DNA of 64,000 nucleotides from Streptococcus pluranimalium (lineage in GTDB: Bacteria > Bacillota > Bacilli > Lactobacillales > Streptococcaceae): positions 998,001-1,062,000 of the forward strand of contig NZ_CP025536.1 of NCBI RefSeq assembly GCF_002953735.1, given 5' to 3'. A program made the translations under genes and the position numbers. A model generated the notes under the pieces. The model was not told where the DNA came from. It did not search any database and worked only from the letters and a program-made list of their open reading frames with translations. Within the stretch, counting starts at the first letter, position 1. Each line of letters starts with the position of its first letter. This document shows, in pieces, positions 55,118-63,472 of this stretch.

Positions 55118-55126
55118 ATTTTACCA
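55118..55126 (-). promoter_or_regulatory. Extended -10 promoter for the small protein and pcrA
   Basis: TGGTAAAAT on the minus strand, 51-59 bases upstream of the small-protein ATG. No strong -35 is seen. Plus-strand DNA from 55068 to 55223 shows nothing else. Confidence 0.45.
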
Positions 55127-55223
55127 TGTTTAGCCTATAAAATCTCATAGAAATTTTCCACTTTTAGAAAACCCTGTTAACATCCGTTTTCTAGGATATT
55201 TTTTAAATTTTTTAAAAATAATC

Positions 55224-55252
55224 TTGACAAGTTAATCAGATTGCTTTATGAT
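55224..55252 (+). promoter_or_regulatory. Promoter of the glycine riboswitch and first alsT
   Basis: A perfect TTGACA (55224-55229) and TATGAT (55247-55252) are 17 bases apart. The predicted start lies near 55259, just before the first aptamer. Confidence 0.85.
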
Positions 55253-55286
55253 AAGTCAAAATAAAATATACCGAATGATGTTAATC

Positions 55287-55448
55287 AGGAGAAGATAGCC
55301 TAACCGTTATCGCCGAAGGAGTTATACTCTCAGGTGCCTTTTATGAGGTGGGACTGGTTTACTGACGGACTTCTGGAGAGACCTCTTTGATGAGGCGCCG
55401 AAGGGGCAAGGCAATGCTCAATCTCTCAGGCAAAAGGACAGAAGCAGT
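55287..55448 (+). ncRNA. Tandem glycine riboswitch (two aptamers)
   Basis: The first aptamer spans about 55287-55365 (AGGAGAAGATAG, GCCGAAGGAG, CTCTCAGGTGCC) and the second about 55370-55445 (CTGGAGAGACC, GCGCCGAAGGGGCAA, CTCTCAGGCAAAAGGACAGAAG). These are the conserved elements of the gcvT/glycine riboswitch, joined by a short linker. It lies between a consensus promoter and a strong terminator before an AlsT-type symporter gene. In S. pyogenes such a switch is known to act on this symporter, so glycine probably shuts off uptake through terminator formation. Confidence 0.93.
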
Positions 55449-55535
55449 GACCATCTGAAGCACACGTGTTTTTGAGGTCCTATTTTGATACGACTTTTTA
55501 ACGTTCATCATAGCCTATTCCGTTAGTAACCATAC

Positions 55536-55562
55536 AACCATCTCAACCGAGATGGTTTTTTC
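55536..55562 (+). terminator. Expression-platform terminator of the riboswitch
   Basis: AACCATCTC and GAGATGGTT form a perfect 9-bp stem with a 4-base AACC loop, followed by TTTTTT. It stands 46 bases before the alsT ATG, where it would stop transcription in the off state. Upstream ACCATCTGAAG (55450-55460), right after the second aptamer, could compete for the stem. Confidence 0.85.
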
Positions 55563-55608
55563 TTATCTTACTTTTGCTTAACAACTGTATTCGGCTAAGG
55601 AGATTATT

Positions 55609-56934
55609 ATGATTGCTTTTTTCTCGCAACTAGATAGTTTTGTTTGGGGACCTCCACTTCTTATCCTGCTAGTCGGGACAGGTATTTACCTTACAGTACG
55701 ATTAGGATTACTTCAGATGACAAAATTGCCTAAAGCCTTTCAACTTATTTTTACTGATGACAAGGGTGAAGGGGATATTTCCAGTTTTGCAGCGCTTGCA
55801 ACGGCGCTTGCAGCAACTGTTGGTACTGGTAATATCGTTGGTGTAGCTACTGCTATTAAAAGTGGCGGCCCTGGGGCTCTCTTTTGGATGTGGGTTGCGG
55901 CTTTCTTTGGGATGGCGACTAAATACGCTGAGGGACTTCTTGCCATTAAATACCGTAGTAAGGATGCTAATGGTGACGTCTCTGGAGGACCAATGTACTA
56001 CATCATTAACGGTATGGGAGCTAAATGGAAACCACTCGCTATCTTTTTTGCGGTCGCAGGCGTTTTAGTAGCCTGGTTTGGTATTGGAACCTTCACTCAA
56101 GTTAATTCTATCACCTCTTCGTTAGAGAATAGTTTTGGTCTCTCACCAAAAATCATTAGTGTTATTCTAGGTATCTTGACTGCCTTCATTATTTTTGGTG
56201 GTATTCAAACCATCTCTAAAATTTCTGAAAAACTTGTTCCATTTATGGCAGGACTCTACATTATCGCAGCTTTATTAGTCATTATCTTCCATTACAAACA
56301 CATTATTCCAACGATTTCACTTGTTTTCACTTCAGCTTTTACAAAAACAGCTGCAATTGGTGGCTTTACTGGAGCTGTTGTTAAAGAAGCTATTCAAAAA
56401 GGGATTGCGCGTGGCGTTTTCTCTAATGAATCAGGTCTTGGTTCTGCACCTATCGCTGCTGCCGCTGCAAAAACCGAAGAACCTGTTGAACAAGGTTTAA
56501 TTTCTATGACTGGTACCTTTATCGATACTATCATTATCTGCACCCTCACAGGCTTAGCCATTCTTGTAACTGGTCAATGGACGACGTCTCTTGACGGAGC
56601 TCCTCTAACGCAGGCTGCTTTCGCTGACATTTTCGGTAATTGGGGAGTTATAGCCTTAACTGTTTCACTCACACTATTTGCTTTTACAACAATCCTTGGT
56701 TGGTCATATTACGGTGAACGCTGCTTTGAATTTTTATTTGGTGTAAGATATCTTGCGCTTTATCGATTGGTTTTCGTTATCATGGTTACCCTTGGTGGCT
56801 TTCTCAGCCTTGACTTAATCTGGATTTTAGCGGACATCGTTAATGGGCTTATGGCTGTTCCTAATTTAATTGCTCTATTGTCCCTTTCTCCAGTTATTAT
56901 TAAGGAAACAAAGCATTATTTTAATAATAACTAA
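55609..56934 (+). CDS. alsT: Sodium:alanine/glycine symporter AlsT (riboswitch-controlled)
   Basis: A 441-residue AGCS-family symporter with about ten to eleven membrane segments. Family signatures are FAALATALAATVGTGNIVGV near 60-79, GPGALFWMWVAAFFGMATKY near 87-106 and GVFSNESGLGSAPIAAAAAK near 270-289. It imports alanine or glycine with Na+. The tandem glycine riboswitch and its terminator stand directly upstream, which makes glycine the likely cargo. A GGAGATTATT ribosome site precedes the ATG. A close paralogue follows. Confidence 0.94.
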   Translation: MIAFFSQLDSFVWGPPLLILLVGTGIYLTVRLGLLQMTKLPKAFQLIFTDDKGEGDISSFAALATALAATVGTGNIVGVATAIKSGGPGALFWMWVAAFFGMATKYAEGLLAIKYRSKDANGDVSGGPMYYIINGMGAKWKPLAIFFAVAGVLVAWFGIGTFTQVNSITSSLENSFGLSPKIISVILGILTAFIIFGGIQTISKISEKLVPFMAGLYIIAALLVIIFHYKHIIPTISLVFTSAFTKTAAIGGFTGAVVKEAIQKGIARGVFSNESGLGSAPIAAAAAKTEEPVEQGLISMTGTFIDTIIICTLTGLAILVTGQWTTSLDGAPLTQAAFADIFGNWGVIALTVSLTLFAFTTILGWSYYGERCFEFLFGVRYLALYRLVFVIMVTLGGFLSLDLIWILADIVNGLMAVPNLIALLSLSPVIIKETKHYFNNN

Positions 56935-56969
56935 CTGACACTACTCAGTAGCTAACGTATTTTCTCTAT

Positions 56970-56999
56970 TTGACAAAACATTTCCTGTCGCTATATAAT
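56970..56999 (+). promoter_or_regulatory. Promoter of the second alsT
   Basis: TTGACA (56970-56975) and a perfect TATAAT (56994-56999) are 18 bases apart. No riboswitch sequence lies between this promoter and the gene, so it should escape the glycine control of its neighbour. Confidence 0.8.
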
Positions 57000-57052
57000 A
57001 GACAACGGCAATTTACATTTGCAATAATTATTTATAGAAAGAAAATACAAAC

Positions 57053-58384
57053 ATGTACGAATTACTATCGTCAATTGATGGCTATGTCTGGGGACCTCCC
57101 TTACTCATTCTTTTAGTTGGGACTGGTATCTTCTTATCTAGCCGTCTTGGACTTATTCAAATCCTTAAACTCCCTACTGCCCTCAAACTCATTTTTTCAG
57201 ACGATGCCAATGGCGACGGAGATATTTCTAGTTTTGCTGCTTTAGCAACTGCCCTCGCAGCAACAGTCGGTACTGGTAACATTGTTGGCGTTGCTACTGC
57301 TATTAAACTTGGTGGACCTGGTGCCCTCTTTTGGATGTGGGTAGCTGCCTTCTTTGGAATGGCAACAAAATACGCCGAAGGTCTCTTAGCTATCAAATAT
57401 CGCGTTACCGACGAAAATGGCGAAAAAGCCGGTGGTCCCATGTACTACATTACCAACGGTTTAGGCCAAAAATGGAAATGGTTAGCCATTCTCTTCTCAA
57501 TCTTTGGAGTAATGGTAGCCCTTCTTGGGTCTGGGACCTTTACTCAAGTTAATTCTATTACAGACTCTCTTAAAAATACTATTGGAATTTCTCCACAGCT
57601 TGTCAGTCCTATTTTAGCTGTTATTGTAGCTATCATTATCTTTGGCGGTATCCAATCTATTTCAAAGGTTTCTGAAAAATTAGTCCCATTCATGGCTGGA
57701 ATATATATCCTAGCTGCTCTAGTAGTTATTGCTTTTCATGCTGATAATATCTTACCAAGTATTATCCTTATTTTTAAGTCTGCTTTTACTGGTCAAGCTG
57801 CTCTAGGTGGCTTTGCAGGTGCAGGATTCTTGCTAGCTATTCAATCAGGTGTTGCTCGCGGTGTTTTCTCTAATGAATCTGGTCTTGGTTCCGCCCCAAT
57901 CGCTGCTGCTGCTGCCCGTACCAACGAACCTGTTGAGCAAGGGTTGATTTCAATGACAGGTACCTTTATCGACACCATTATTATTTGTACCCTTACAGGT
58001 CTCTCAATTATTGTTACCGATGGTTGGACAACAAACTTAAACGGTGCTATCTTGACACAATTTGCCTTTGGTGAAGTCTTTGGAAATATCGGTCAGATTG
58101 CCTTGACAGTCAGTCTTGTGCTATTTGCCTTTACAACCATCCTTGGTTGGTCCTACTACGGCGAACGTTGTTTTGAATTCCTCTTTGGTAGCAAATCAAT
58201 CATTATTTACCGTATCTTATATGTTATCATGATTGCCATCGGAGGCTATATCAGTCTTGATACCATTTGGGTTTTAGCAGATATTGTTAACGGTCTTATG
58301 GCCTTTCCTAACTTAATCGCACTACTTGGTTTATCGCCAATTATCGTTAGTGAAACAAAGAAATACTTTGCTAAACAAAAGTAA
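57053..58384 (+). CDS. Sodium:alanine/glycine symporter AlsT (paralogue)
   Basis: The 443-residue protein is closely similar to the upstream symporter along its whole length, including GTGNIVGVATAIK and GVFSNESGLGSAPIAAAAAR. It differs in one segment near 260: GGFAGAGFLLAIQSGVARG here against GGFTGAVVKEAIQKGIARG in the first copy, next to the substrate site, so specificity may differ. It has its own promoter and terminator. The pair looks like a tandem duplication that predates the present strain, since third positions differ widely. Substrate alanine, glycine or serine. Confidence 0.92.
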   Translation: MYELLSSIDGYVWGPPLLILLVGTGIFLSSRLGLIQILKLPTALKLIFSDDANGDGDISSFAALATALAATVGTGNIVGVATAIKLGGPGALFWMWVAAFFGMATKYAEGLLAIKYRVTDENGEKAGGPMYYITNGLGQKWKWLAILFSIFGVMVALLGSGTFTQVNSITDSLKNTIGISPQLVSPILAVIVAIIIFGGIQSISKVSEKLVPFMAGIYILAALVVIAFHADNILPSIILIFKSAFTGQAALGGFAGAGFLLAIQSGVARGVFSNESGLGSAPIAAAAARTNEPVEQGLISMTGTFIDTIIICTLTGLSIIVTDGWTTNLNGAILTQFAFGEVFGNIGQIALTVSLVLFAFTTILGWSYYGERCFEFLFGSKSIIIYRILYVIMIAIGGYISLDTIWVLADIVNGLMAFPNLIALLGLSPIIVSETKKYFAKQK

Positions 58385-58425
58385 AAACGTTAAAGCTAGG
58401 TGCAATACTCAGTTTCCGCGAATAG

Positions 58426-58472
58426 AGTTCCTCTTAACCTCTATGTATAGAGAGGTTAAGAGGAACTTTTTT
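58426..58472 (+). terminator. Strong terminator of the second alsT
   Basis: A 16-17-bp perfect stem (AGTTCCTCTTAACCTCT with AGAGGTTAAGAGGAACT) and an 8-base loop, followed by TTTTTT. Confidence 0.93.
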
Positions 58473-58503
58473 AGTTTATCATGTGCTTCCCAATTCCACT
58501 CTT

Positions 58504-58513
58504 GTGCTATAAT
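58504..58513 (+). promoter_or_regulatory. Extended -10 promoter of mntE
   Basis: TGCTATAAT at 58505-58513, about 100 bases before the mntE ATG. No clear -35. The leader of roughly 93 bases shows no Mn-riboswitch (yybP-ykoY) signature that I can recognise. Confidence 0.55.
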
Positions 58514-58612
58514 AATAAAGTTAATATTGAAAAACAAAGCTAATTTATCACAAAACGTAATCAATAAGGTATTATTCAACCACTCAAAAAGTATCAAAAA
58601 TAGAGGAACCCC

Positions 58613-59818
58613 ATGTCATATCCTTCTGAAAATCTACGATTGGCCAAACGTGGACCAATTCTTAGCATCTCTGCTTATATTCTTCTAACTATCGGAAAAC
58701 TCATTTCTGGTTACTGGTTGGACTCATCATCCTTAATAGCCGATGGTTTTAATAACCTATCTGATATTGTTGGAAACGTTGCTCTCTTGATTGGTCTTCA
58801 TTTAGCCAGTCAACCAGCTGATGAAGACCATCGTTTTGGGCACTGGAAGATTGAAGATCTCTCTAGTCTCATCACATCATTTATCATGTTTTTGGTTGGT
58901 TTTCAGGTATTAATCCAGACCATTCAAAAAATAATATCGGGTAAAGAAACGCCCATTGATCCCCTGGGGGCTATTGTAGGGCTCGTTTCTGCCCTTGTTA
59001 TGTTCGGTGTTTATAGCTACAATAAATTCTTATCTAAAAAAGTAAAATCTAGTGCTCTTGTTGCAGCCTCAAAAGATAATCTCTCTGATGCTCTCACCTC
59101 TTTGGGGACTTCTGTCGCTATCATAGCAACGTCGCTACATTTTACCATCATTGACAAGTTGGTCGCTATCATCATCACATTTTTTATCTTGAAAACCGCT
59201 TACGACATTTTCATGGAAGCAACCTTTAGCCTCTCAGATGGTTTTGACCAAGCACAACTCAAAAAATATGAAGCAGCCATCCTAGAAATACCTAAAATTA
59301 CGGCTGTTAAATCCCAACGTGGTCGAACTTATGGCAGTAATATTTACCTTGATATTGTTCTAGAAATGAATCCCGACCTCTCTGTTTATGAAAGCCATGA
59401 TATTACAGAGCAAGTTGAAGAAATGCTAAGTGAACGTTTTTCAGTTTATGATATTGATATCCATGTTGAACCTGCCGCTATTCCTGAAGATGAAATTTTC
59501 GGCAACGTTGTCAAAAAACTATACAAAAATGAAATGGTTATATTGTCAAAAATTCCGGACTATGAGCAGTATATTTCTGAAGATTTCTTTATGGTTGAAT
59601 CTGATGGGAAAATCTTTGACAAGAAAAAAGTCATCGATAAAAAAATCTTTTACCCTGCCAATTTCACCGACTTTCAAGTTAAAAACATTAGTCAAAAAAC
59701 AAAGTTACTAACCTACACTTTGGAAAACAAGCAACACATGAGCCTCTGGCGACGGAATGAAAAGTGGTACTTAGTCTATCACCAAATCACAAAAATAGAT
59801 AATGATAACATAAAATAG
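58613..59818 (+). CDS. mntE: Manganese efflux transporter, CDF family (MntE)
   Basis: The 401-residue protein has the CDF membrane domain (six helices, about 15-205) with ADGFNNLSDIVGN near 43-55 and SKDNLSDALTSLG near 155-167, where Asn/Asp pairs form the transport metal site, including the Asn-x-x-x-Asp form typical of Mn exporters. RFGHWKIEDL is conserved. A cytoplasmic domain (210-290) and an extra NTF2-like C-terminal domain (295-395) follow. Sequence and length fit pneumococcal MntE. It exports Mn2+ and so affects oxidative-stress tolerance and virulence. Confidence 0.9.
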   Translation: MSYPSENLRLAKRGPILSISAYILLTIGKLISGYWLDSSSLIADGFNNLSDIVGNVALLIGLHLASQPADEDHRFGHWKIEDLSSLITSFIMFLVGFQVLIQTIQKIISGKETPIDPLGAIVGLVSALVMFGVYSYNKFLSKKVKSSALVAASKDNLSDALTSLGTSVAIIATSLHFTIIDKLVAIIITFFILKTAYDIFMEATFSLSDGFDQAQLKKYEAAILEIPKITAVKSQRGRTYGSNIYLDIVLEMNPDLSVYESHDITEQVEEMLSERFSVYDIDIHVEPAAIPEDEIFGNVVKKLYKNEMVILSKIPDYEQYISEDFFMVESDGKIFDKKKVIDKKIFYPANFTDFQVKNISQKTKLLTYTLENKQHMSLWRRNEKWYLVYHQITKIDNDNIK

Positions 59819-59850
59819 AGACTCACGAAAACGTGAATCTCTATTTTTAT
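59811..59850. terminator. Bidirectional terminator between mntE and the dehydrogenase
   Basis: AAATAGAGACTCACG and CGTGAATCTCTATTT pair with one mismatch around AAAA; T-runs occur on both strands. The mntE stop codon lies in the left arm. Confidence 0.85.
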
Positions 59851-59923
59851 CTAAAAATGTTTTACCTCAATCTTTTTTGGCTATTTAAAAAAACAACTGA
59901 TTACTTCTCTCTAGTTTCCCTCA

Positions 59924-60676
59924 CTATTCCTTAAAAACAGGTAAAGCCCCAAAGCTTTGAGAGGTTGGCATGATTTCAATACGATTGACATTCATATGTT
60001 CTGGCTGCTCAACCAACCAGAGAACTGTTCTAGCAATATCTTCTGGCTGAAGGCTGTTAGCTTTTTCATAGAGTTGACTTGCTTTTTCATTATCCCCTTT
60101 AAAACGAACATTTGAGAACTCTGTTCCACCAGCAAGACCAGGCTCAATGTTTGTTACTCTAACATGAGTTCCAGCTAAATCAGCTCGAAGATTAAGGGAA
60201 AATTGTTTGACAAAAGCTTTCGTTGCTCCATAGACATTACCACCTGGATAAGGATAATTTCCTGCAATTGAACCAATATTAATCACATAACCGGATTGAC
60301 GTTTAACCATATCAGGTAAGATTTGATGAGTCAAATAGGTTAGACCCATAATATTAGTCATAATCATTGTTTCCCAATCTTCAAAATTGGCTTCATTGGC
60401 TTTTTCAAGCCCCAGTGCTAGACCAGCATTATTGATTAAGATATCAATAGTCTTAAATGGCTCCGGAATACTATTGAGTGCTGCTGTGATAGTCTCTTTT
60501 GATAACAAATCCATTTGAAGGGGGCAGAAACTGTCCCCTAATTCTTTTTTCAAAGCATCCAAACGTTCCAGTCGGCGACCTGTTCCAATCACCTGATACC
60601 CCTTGGCAACTAATTCTCTTGCAATCGACGTTCCAAATCCAGCAGTTGCTCCAGTTACTAATGCCGTTTTTACCAT
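59924..60676 (-). CDS. Short-chain dehydrogenase, YdfG type
   Basis: The 250-residue SDR has the NADP-binding loop TGATAGFGTSIA near 8-19 with GTGRRLERL near 31 (Arg pair favouring NADP), NNAGLALG near 80, and the catalytic Ser and Tyr-x-x-x-Lys in GSIAGNYPYPGGNVYGATKAF near 135-155. It resembles E. coli YdfG, an L-allo-threonine/serine/3-hydroxy acid dehydrogenase. The start at 60676 follows AAAGGAGAAAA; an upstream in-frame extension is not supported. It is downstream of pta, with a terminator between. Confidence 0.9.
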   Translation of the reverse strand: MVKTALVTGATAGFGTSIARELVAKGYQVIGTGRRLERLDALKKELGDSFCPLQMDLLSKETITAALNSIPEPFKTIDILINNAGLALGLEKANEANFEDWETMIMTNIMGLTYLTHQILPDMVKRQSGYVINIGSIAGNYPYPGGNVYGATKAFVKQFSLNLRADLAGTHVRVTNIEPGLAGGTEFSNVRFKGDNEKASQLYEKANSLQPEDIARTVLWLVEQPEHMNVNRIEIMPTSQSFGALPVFKE

Positions 60677-60701
60677 TCTATTTTCTCCTTTACTGTACGA
60701 C

Positions 60702-60727
60702 AAAAGCCGAGTATCAACTCAGCTTTT
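60702..60727 (-). terminator. Terminator after pta
   Basis: AAAAGCTGAGT and ACTCGGCTTTT (one G-T pair) around TGAT on the minus strand, just after the pta stop and before the dehydrogenase start. Confidence 0.75.
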
Positions 60728-60731
60728 AATA

Positions 60732-61727
60732 TTATTTTTCTTCTAAGGCTTGTGCAGCTGTAATGATGCCAAGTTTATAGATATCATCAGCACTTGAACC
60801 ACGAGAAAGGTCATTAACCGGCTTGTTAAGTCCTTGAAGAATAGGTCCAATAGCATCAAACATACCTAAACGTTGCGCTATCTTGTAACCAATGTTACCT
60901 GATTGGAGGTCCGGGAAGACAAATGTATTGGCTTGACCAGCAACATCGCTATCTGGTGCTTTGATTGCTGCAGTCGCCGGAACAAAGGCAGCATCAAACT
61001 GCAACTCACCATCTAAGGCAAGCTCTGGAGCCATCTCTTTAGCCAACTTGGTTGCCTCAGCAACTTTATCAACTTGCGGAGATTTACCAGAACCTTTTGT
61101 TGAGAAGCTCAACATAGCTACTTTAGGATCAATATCAAAGATAGCTGCCGTCTGTGCAGTATTAACTGCAATTTCAGCTAACTCTTGAGCACTTGGTTCA
61201 ATATTAATAGCACAGTCAGCCATGATATAGCGTTCATTGGTATTTTCACGGTTCATCAAGAAAACACCTGATGTACGAGAAATGCCTGGTTTTGTTTTGA
61301 TGATTTGAAGCGCTGGACGAACTGTATCTGCAGTTGAATGAATCGCACCAGATACCATACCATCAGCAAGTCCCATTTGGACCAACATAACACCAAAATA
61401 GTTCACATCACGAAGCATTTTATCAGCATCTTCTAGAGTTGCTTTTCCTTTACGGATGTTAACAAACTCTTCTTTCATTGCTTCAAAATCCTCGTAAGTT
61501 TCTGGATCAATAATTTTAGATTTGGGATCTTCGAAACCTAATTTTGCAAGTAAAGCTCTAACTTCTTCTGGCTTACCTAGGATGATTGGATCAACCAGTC
61601 CTTCAAATTTTAAACGAGCTGCTGCACGAACAACACGTTCATCGTCTCCTTCTGGAAAAACGATTTTAACATGTTTCCCAGCAATTTTTTCACGCAAACC
61701 ACCAAACAGTGAACGAATACCTTCCAT
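60732..61727 (-). CDS. pta: Phosphate acetyltransferase
   Basis: Pta makes acetyl phosphate from acetyl-CoA for ATP production by acetate kinase, and acetyl phosphate can also phosphorylate response regulators. The 331-residue short form has VFPEGDDERVVRAA near 23-36, MGLADGMVSGAIHSTADTVRP near 120-140, KTKPGISRTSGVFLM near 145-159 and ISRGSSADDIY-like NDLSRGSSADDIYKL near 305-319. It follows the relQ-nadK-rlu genes, but a strong cre-bearing promoter sits inside the end of the pseudouridine synthase gene and should supply most of its mRNA. Confidence 0.96.
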   Translation of the reverse strand: MEGIRSLFGGLREKIAGKHVKIVFPEGDDERVVRAAARLKFEGLVDPIILGKPEEVRALLAKLGFEDPKSKIIDPETYEDFEAMKEEFVNIRKGKATLEDADKMLRDVNYFGVMLVQMGLADGMVSGAIHSTADTVRPALQIIKTKPGISRTSGVFLMNRENTNERYIMADCAINIEPSAQELAEIAVNTAQTAAIFDIDPKVAMLSFSTKGSGKSPQVDKVAEATKLAKEMAPELALDGELQFDAAFVPATAAIKAPDSDVAGQANTFVFPDLQSGNIGYKIAQRLGMFDAIGPILQGLNKPVNDLSRGSSADDIYKLGIITAAQALEEK

Positions 61728-61742
61728 TGTTAAAAAATACCT

Positions 61743-62639
61743 CTATCTATTATCATTTTCTAATGCTATGATAACGTTTTCGAAATCATTTGTCAAGCCA
61801 AGCTCGTGAGTCACTCTTTCTTCTATGAAAGGATCGAAGAAAGATAAAGTATGACAGTGTAGGGCCTGTCGCTCTATCCCCAAATCCATGCGTCCTCCGT
61901 ATAAATCGTCTCCAAGTAAGGGAAAACCAATATGAGCGAAATGGACACGAATCTGGTGTGTCCTTCCTGTATGAAGTCGTATATCAACCAAATGAACATC
62001 ACCATATGAAGCAACTACTTCATAAGTCGTATGTGCATATTTTCCTGAATGGTGAACCCGACGCGTGATAATAGAATCCTCATCACGCGCAATAGGCGCA
62101 ATGATTTCCCCGTGCTTGTCTAAGTTACCTTTTCCCGAAACAAGAGCAAAATAACGTTTTTCAATGACCTTCTTCTGCAACTGCTTATCTAAACGAGCAT
62201 GAGCATAACCATGCTTAGCAAATAACATAAGGCCACTAGTATCACGATCTAAACGCGTGACAATATGAACTTGTAAGTTAGGATACTTCTGTTTTATAAA
62301 ATAGCCTTTAACAAAATTCGCCATGGTATTAGAATGATTGACACTTGGAATACTAGCCACACCTGAAGGCTTATTTAAGACTAAAAAATGATCGTCCTCA
62401 GCCACAACCGCTAAAGGCATATCAATAGGCTCTAGTTTTTCATAAGGCAATTCATCGGGAATATCAACAGCAATCACATCTCCGACATCAACAATATGAA
62501 TAGCATTTTGTTCTCTCTCATTTACCCAAATATGGCCACCTTTAAACTTAATTTTAGCTAGGAGACCTTTAGAAATATCATGTTCTTTCAGAAGAGACTT
62601 GACCTTGCCTGGTCTATGAGCAACAAATTCAAATCTCAT
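61743..62639 (-). CDS. RluD-type 23S rRNA pseudouridine synthase
   Basis: The 298-residue protein has an N-terminal S4-like RNA-binding part ([20 protein letters not shown] near 15-34), the catalytic [19 protein letters not shown] near 126-144 with the Asp nucleophile, and [19 protein letters not shown] near 227-245. It belongs to the RluA/C/D group and modifies 23S rRNA uridines; the exact site is not certain. It overlaps nadK by 4 bases. The end of the gene contains the pta promoter. Confidence 0.92.
   Translation of the reverse strand: MRFEFVAHRPGKVKSLLKEHDISKGLLAKIKFKGGHIWVNEREQNAIHIVDVGDVIAVDIPDELPYEKLEPIDMPLAVVAEDDHFLVLNKPSGVASIPSVNHSNTMANFVKGYFIKQKYPNLQVHIVTRLDRDTSGLMLFAKHGYAHARLDKQLQKKVIEKRYFALVSGKGNLDKHGEIIAPIARDEDSIITRRVHHSGKYAHTTYEVVASYGDVHLVDIRLHTGRTHQIRVHFAHIGFPLLGDDLYGGRMDLGIERQALHCHTLSFFDPFIEERVTHELGLTNDFENVIIALENDNR
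61768..61796 (-). promoter_or_regulatory. Internal promoter of pta
   Basis: On the minus strand TTGACA (61791-61796) and TATCAT (61768-61773) are exactly 17 bases apart, inside the last 55 bases of the pseudouridine synthase coding region. The predicted start near 61761 leaves a leader of about 34 bases. Confidence 0.8.
61769..61783. promoter_or_regulatory. Candidate cre (CcpA) site on the pta promoter
   Basis: The minus strand reads TCGAAAACGTTATCA, which matches WTGNAANCGNWNNCW with one mismatch. It covers the -10 box and lower spacer, a position expected to block RNA polymerase. Confidence 0.55.
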
Positions 62640-63472
62640 GAATCCAAATCTCCAATAAAGGCATCCTTGACCCTTGCCCAGAAGCTTGTGTGACTAGGCG
62701 TTGATACAAAATGAATCTTATGATTAGAAATGTAAAATTCTACTTTGGCAATGTTTTTATGATGATAAGTCTTATTATCAATCGAAACCGTATAGGTTCC
62801 CAGACGTTTAGGAACCAAGACAATACGGTCATCCTTAGGAATAATCAATGAGGAGCCCAAGGTGCGGAAAACACGATTATTAATACTTGAGATTTCTGTC
62901 ATTTGAAGAGCTTCAATAGTGGGATGAAGAACAGCGCCACCTAAAGATTTATTATAGGCTGTACTTCCTGTCGGCGTTGATACTAAGATGCCATCCCCAC
63001 GAAAACGTTCAAATTTTACTTTATTAATCATGACATCTGCCACCATGGTTTTTTCGATACGCTTAACTGTTGCTTCATTAAGCGCGCGCGAGCGATAGAC
63101 CCTACCATCGTCCAAAGTAACCTTAACCTTGAGAATAGGGTAAGAAATACTATCTCCTTGATCTTGGCGTAGTGTGTCAATGAGCTTATCAACTTCAAAA
63201 TCACGATAATCCGTATAAAATCCTAAGTGCCCTGTATGAATACCAACAAAACGAACCGTATCCAGTTCCTTCTCATACATGTGAAAAGCTGATAAAAGCA
63301 TACCATCGCCACCGATTGTAATCACAACATCAGGATTTTTTTTACTCAAATAAAAGTCTGGATCATCACGAAGAACATTGAAAATCTTTGAGGCAATTCG
63401 TTTACTTTGATACTTACCATTAGCAATAATGGCAATTCTTATTGGCTTATCTGTAATATTCATCTGTGTCAT
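62636..63472 (-). CDS. nadK: NAD kinase
   Basis: NadK phosphorylates NAD to NADP, the source of reducing power. The 278-residue protein has the [14 protein letters not shown] site near 54-67 with the catalytic Asp, [13 protein letters not shown] near 77-89, the conserved NEATVKR near 130 and [15 protein letters not shown] near 157-171. The start at 63472 follows TAGGAAATA within the end of relQ, a 26-base overlap. Grouping with relQ, a pseudouridine synthase and pta is conserved in streptococci and other Firmicutes. Confidence 0.95.
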   Translation of the reverse strand: MTQMNITDKPIRIAIIANGKYQSKRIASKIFNVLRDDPDFYLSKKNPDVVITIGGDGMLLSAFHMYEKELDTVRFVGIHTGHLGFYTDYRDFEVDKLIDTLRQDQGDSISYPILKVKVTLDDGRVYRSRALNEATVKRIEKTMVADVMINKVKFERFRGDGILVSTPTGSTAYNKSLGGAVLHPTIEALQMTEISSINNRVFRTLGSSLIIPKDDRIVLVPKRLGTYTVSIDNKTYHHKNIAKVEFYISNHKIHFVSTPSHTSFWARVKDAFIGDLDS

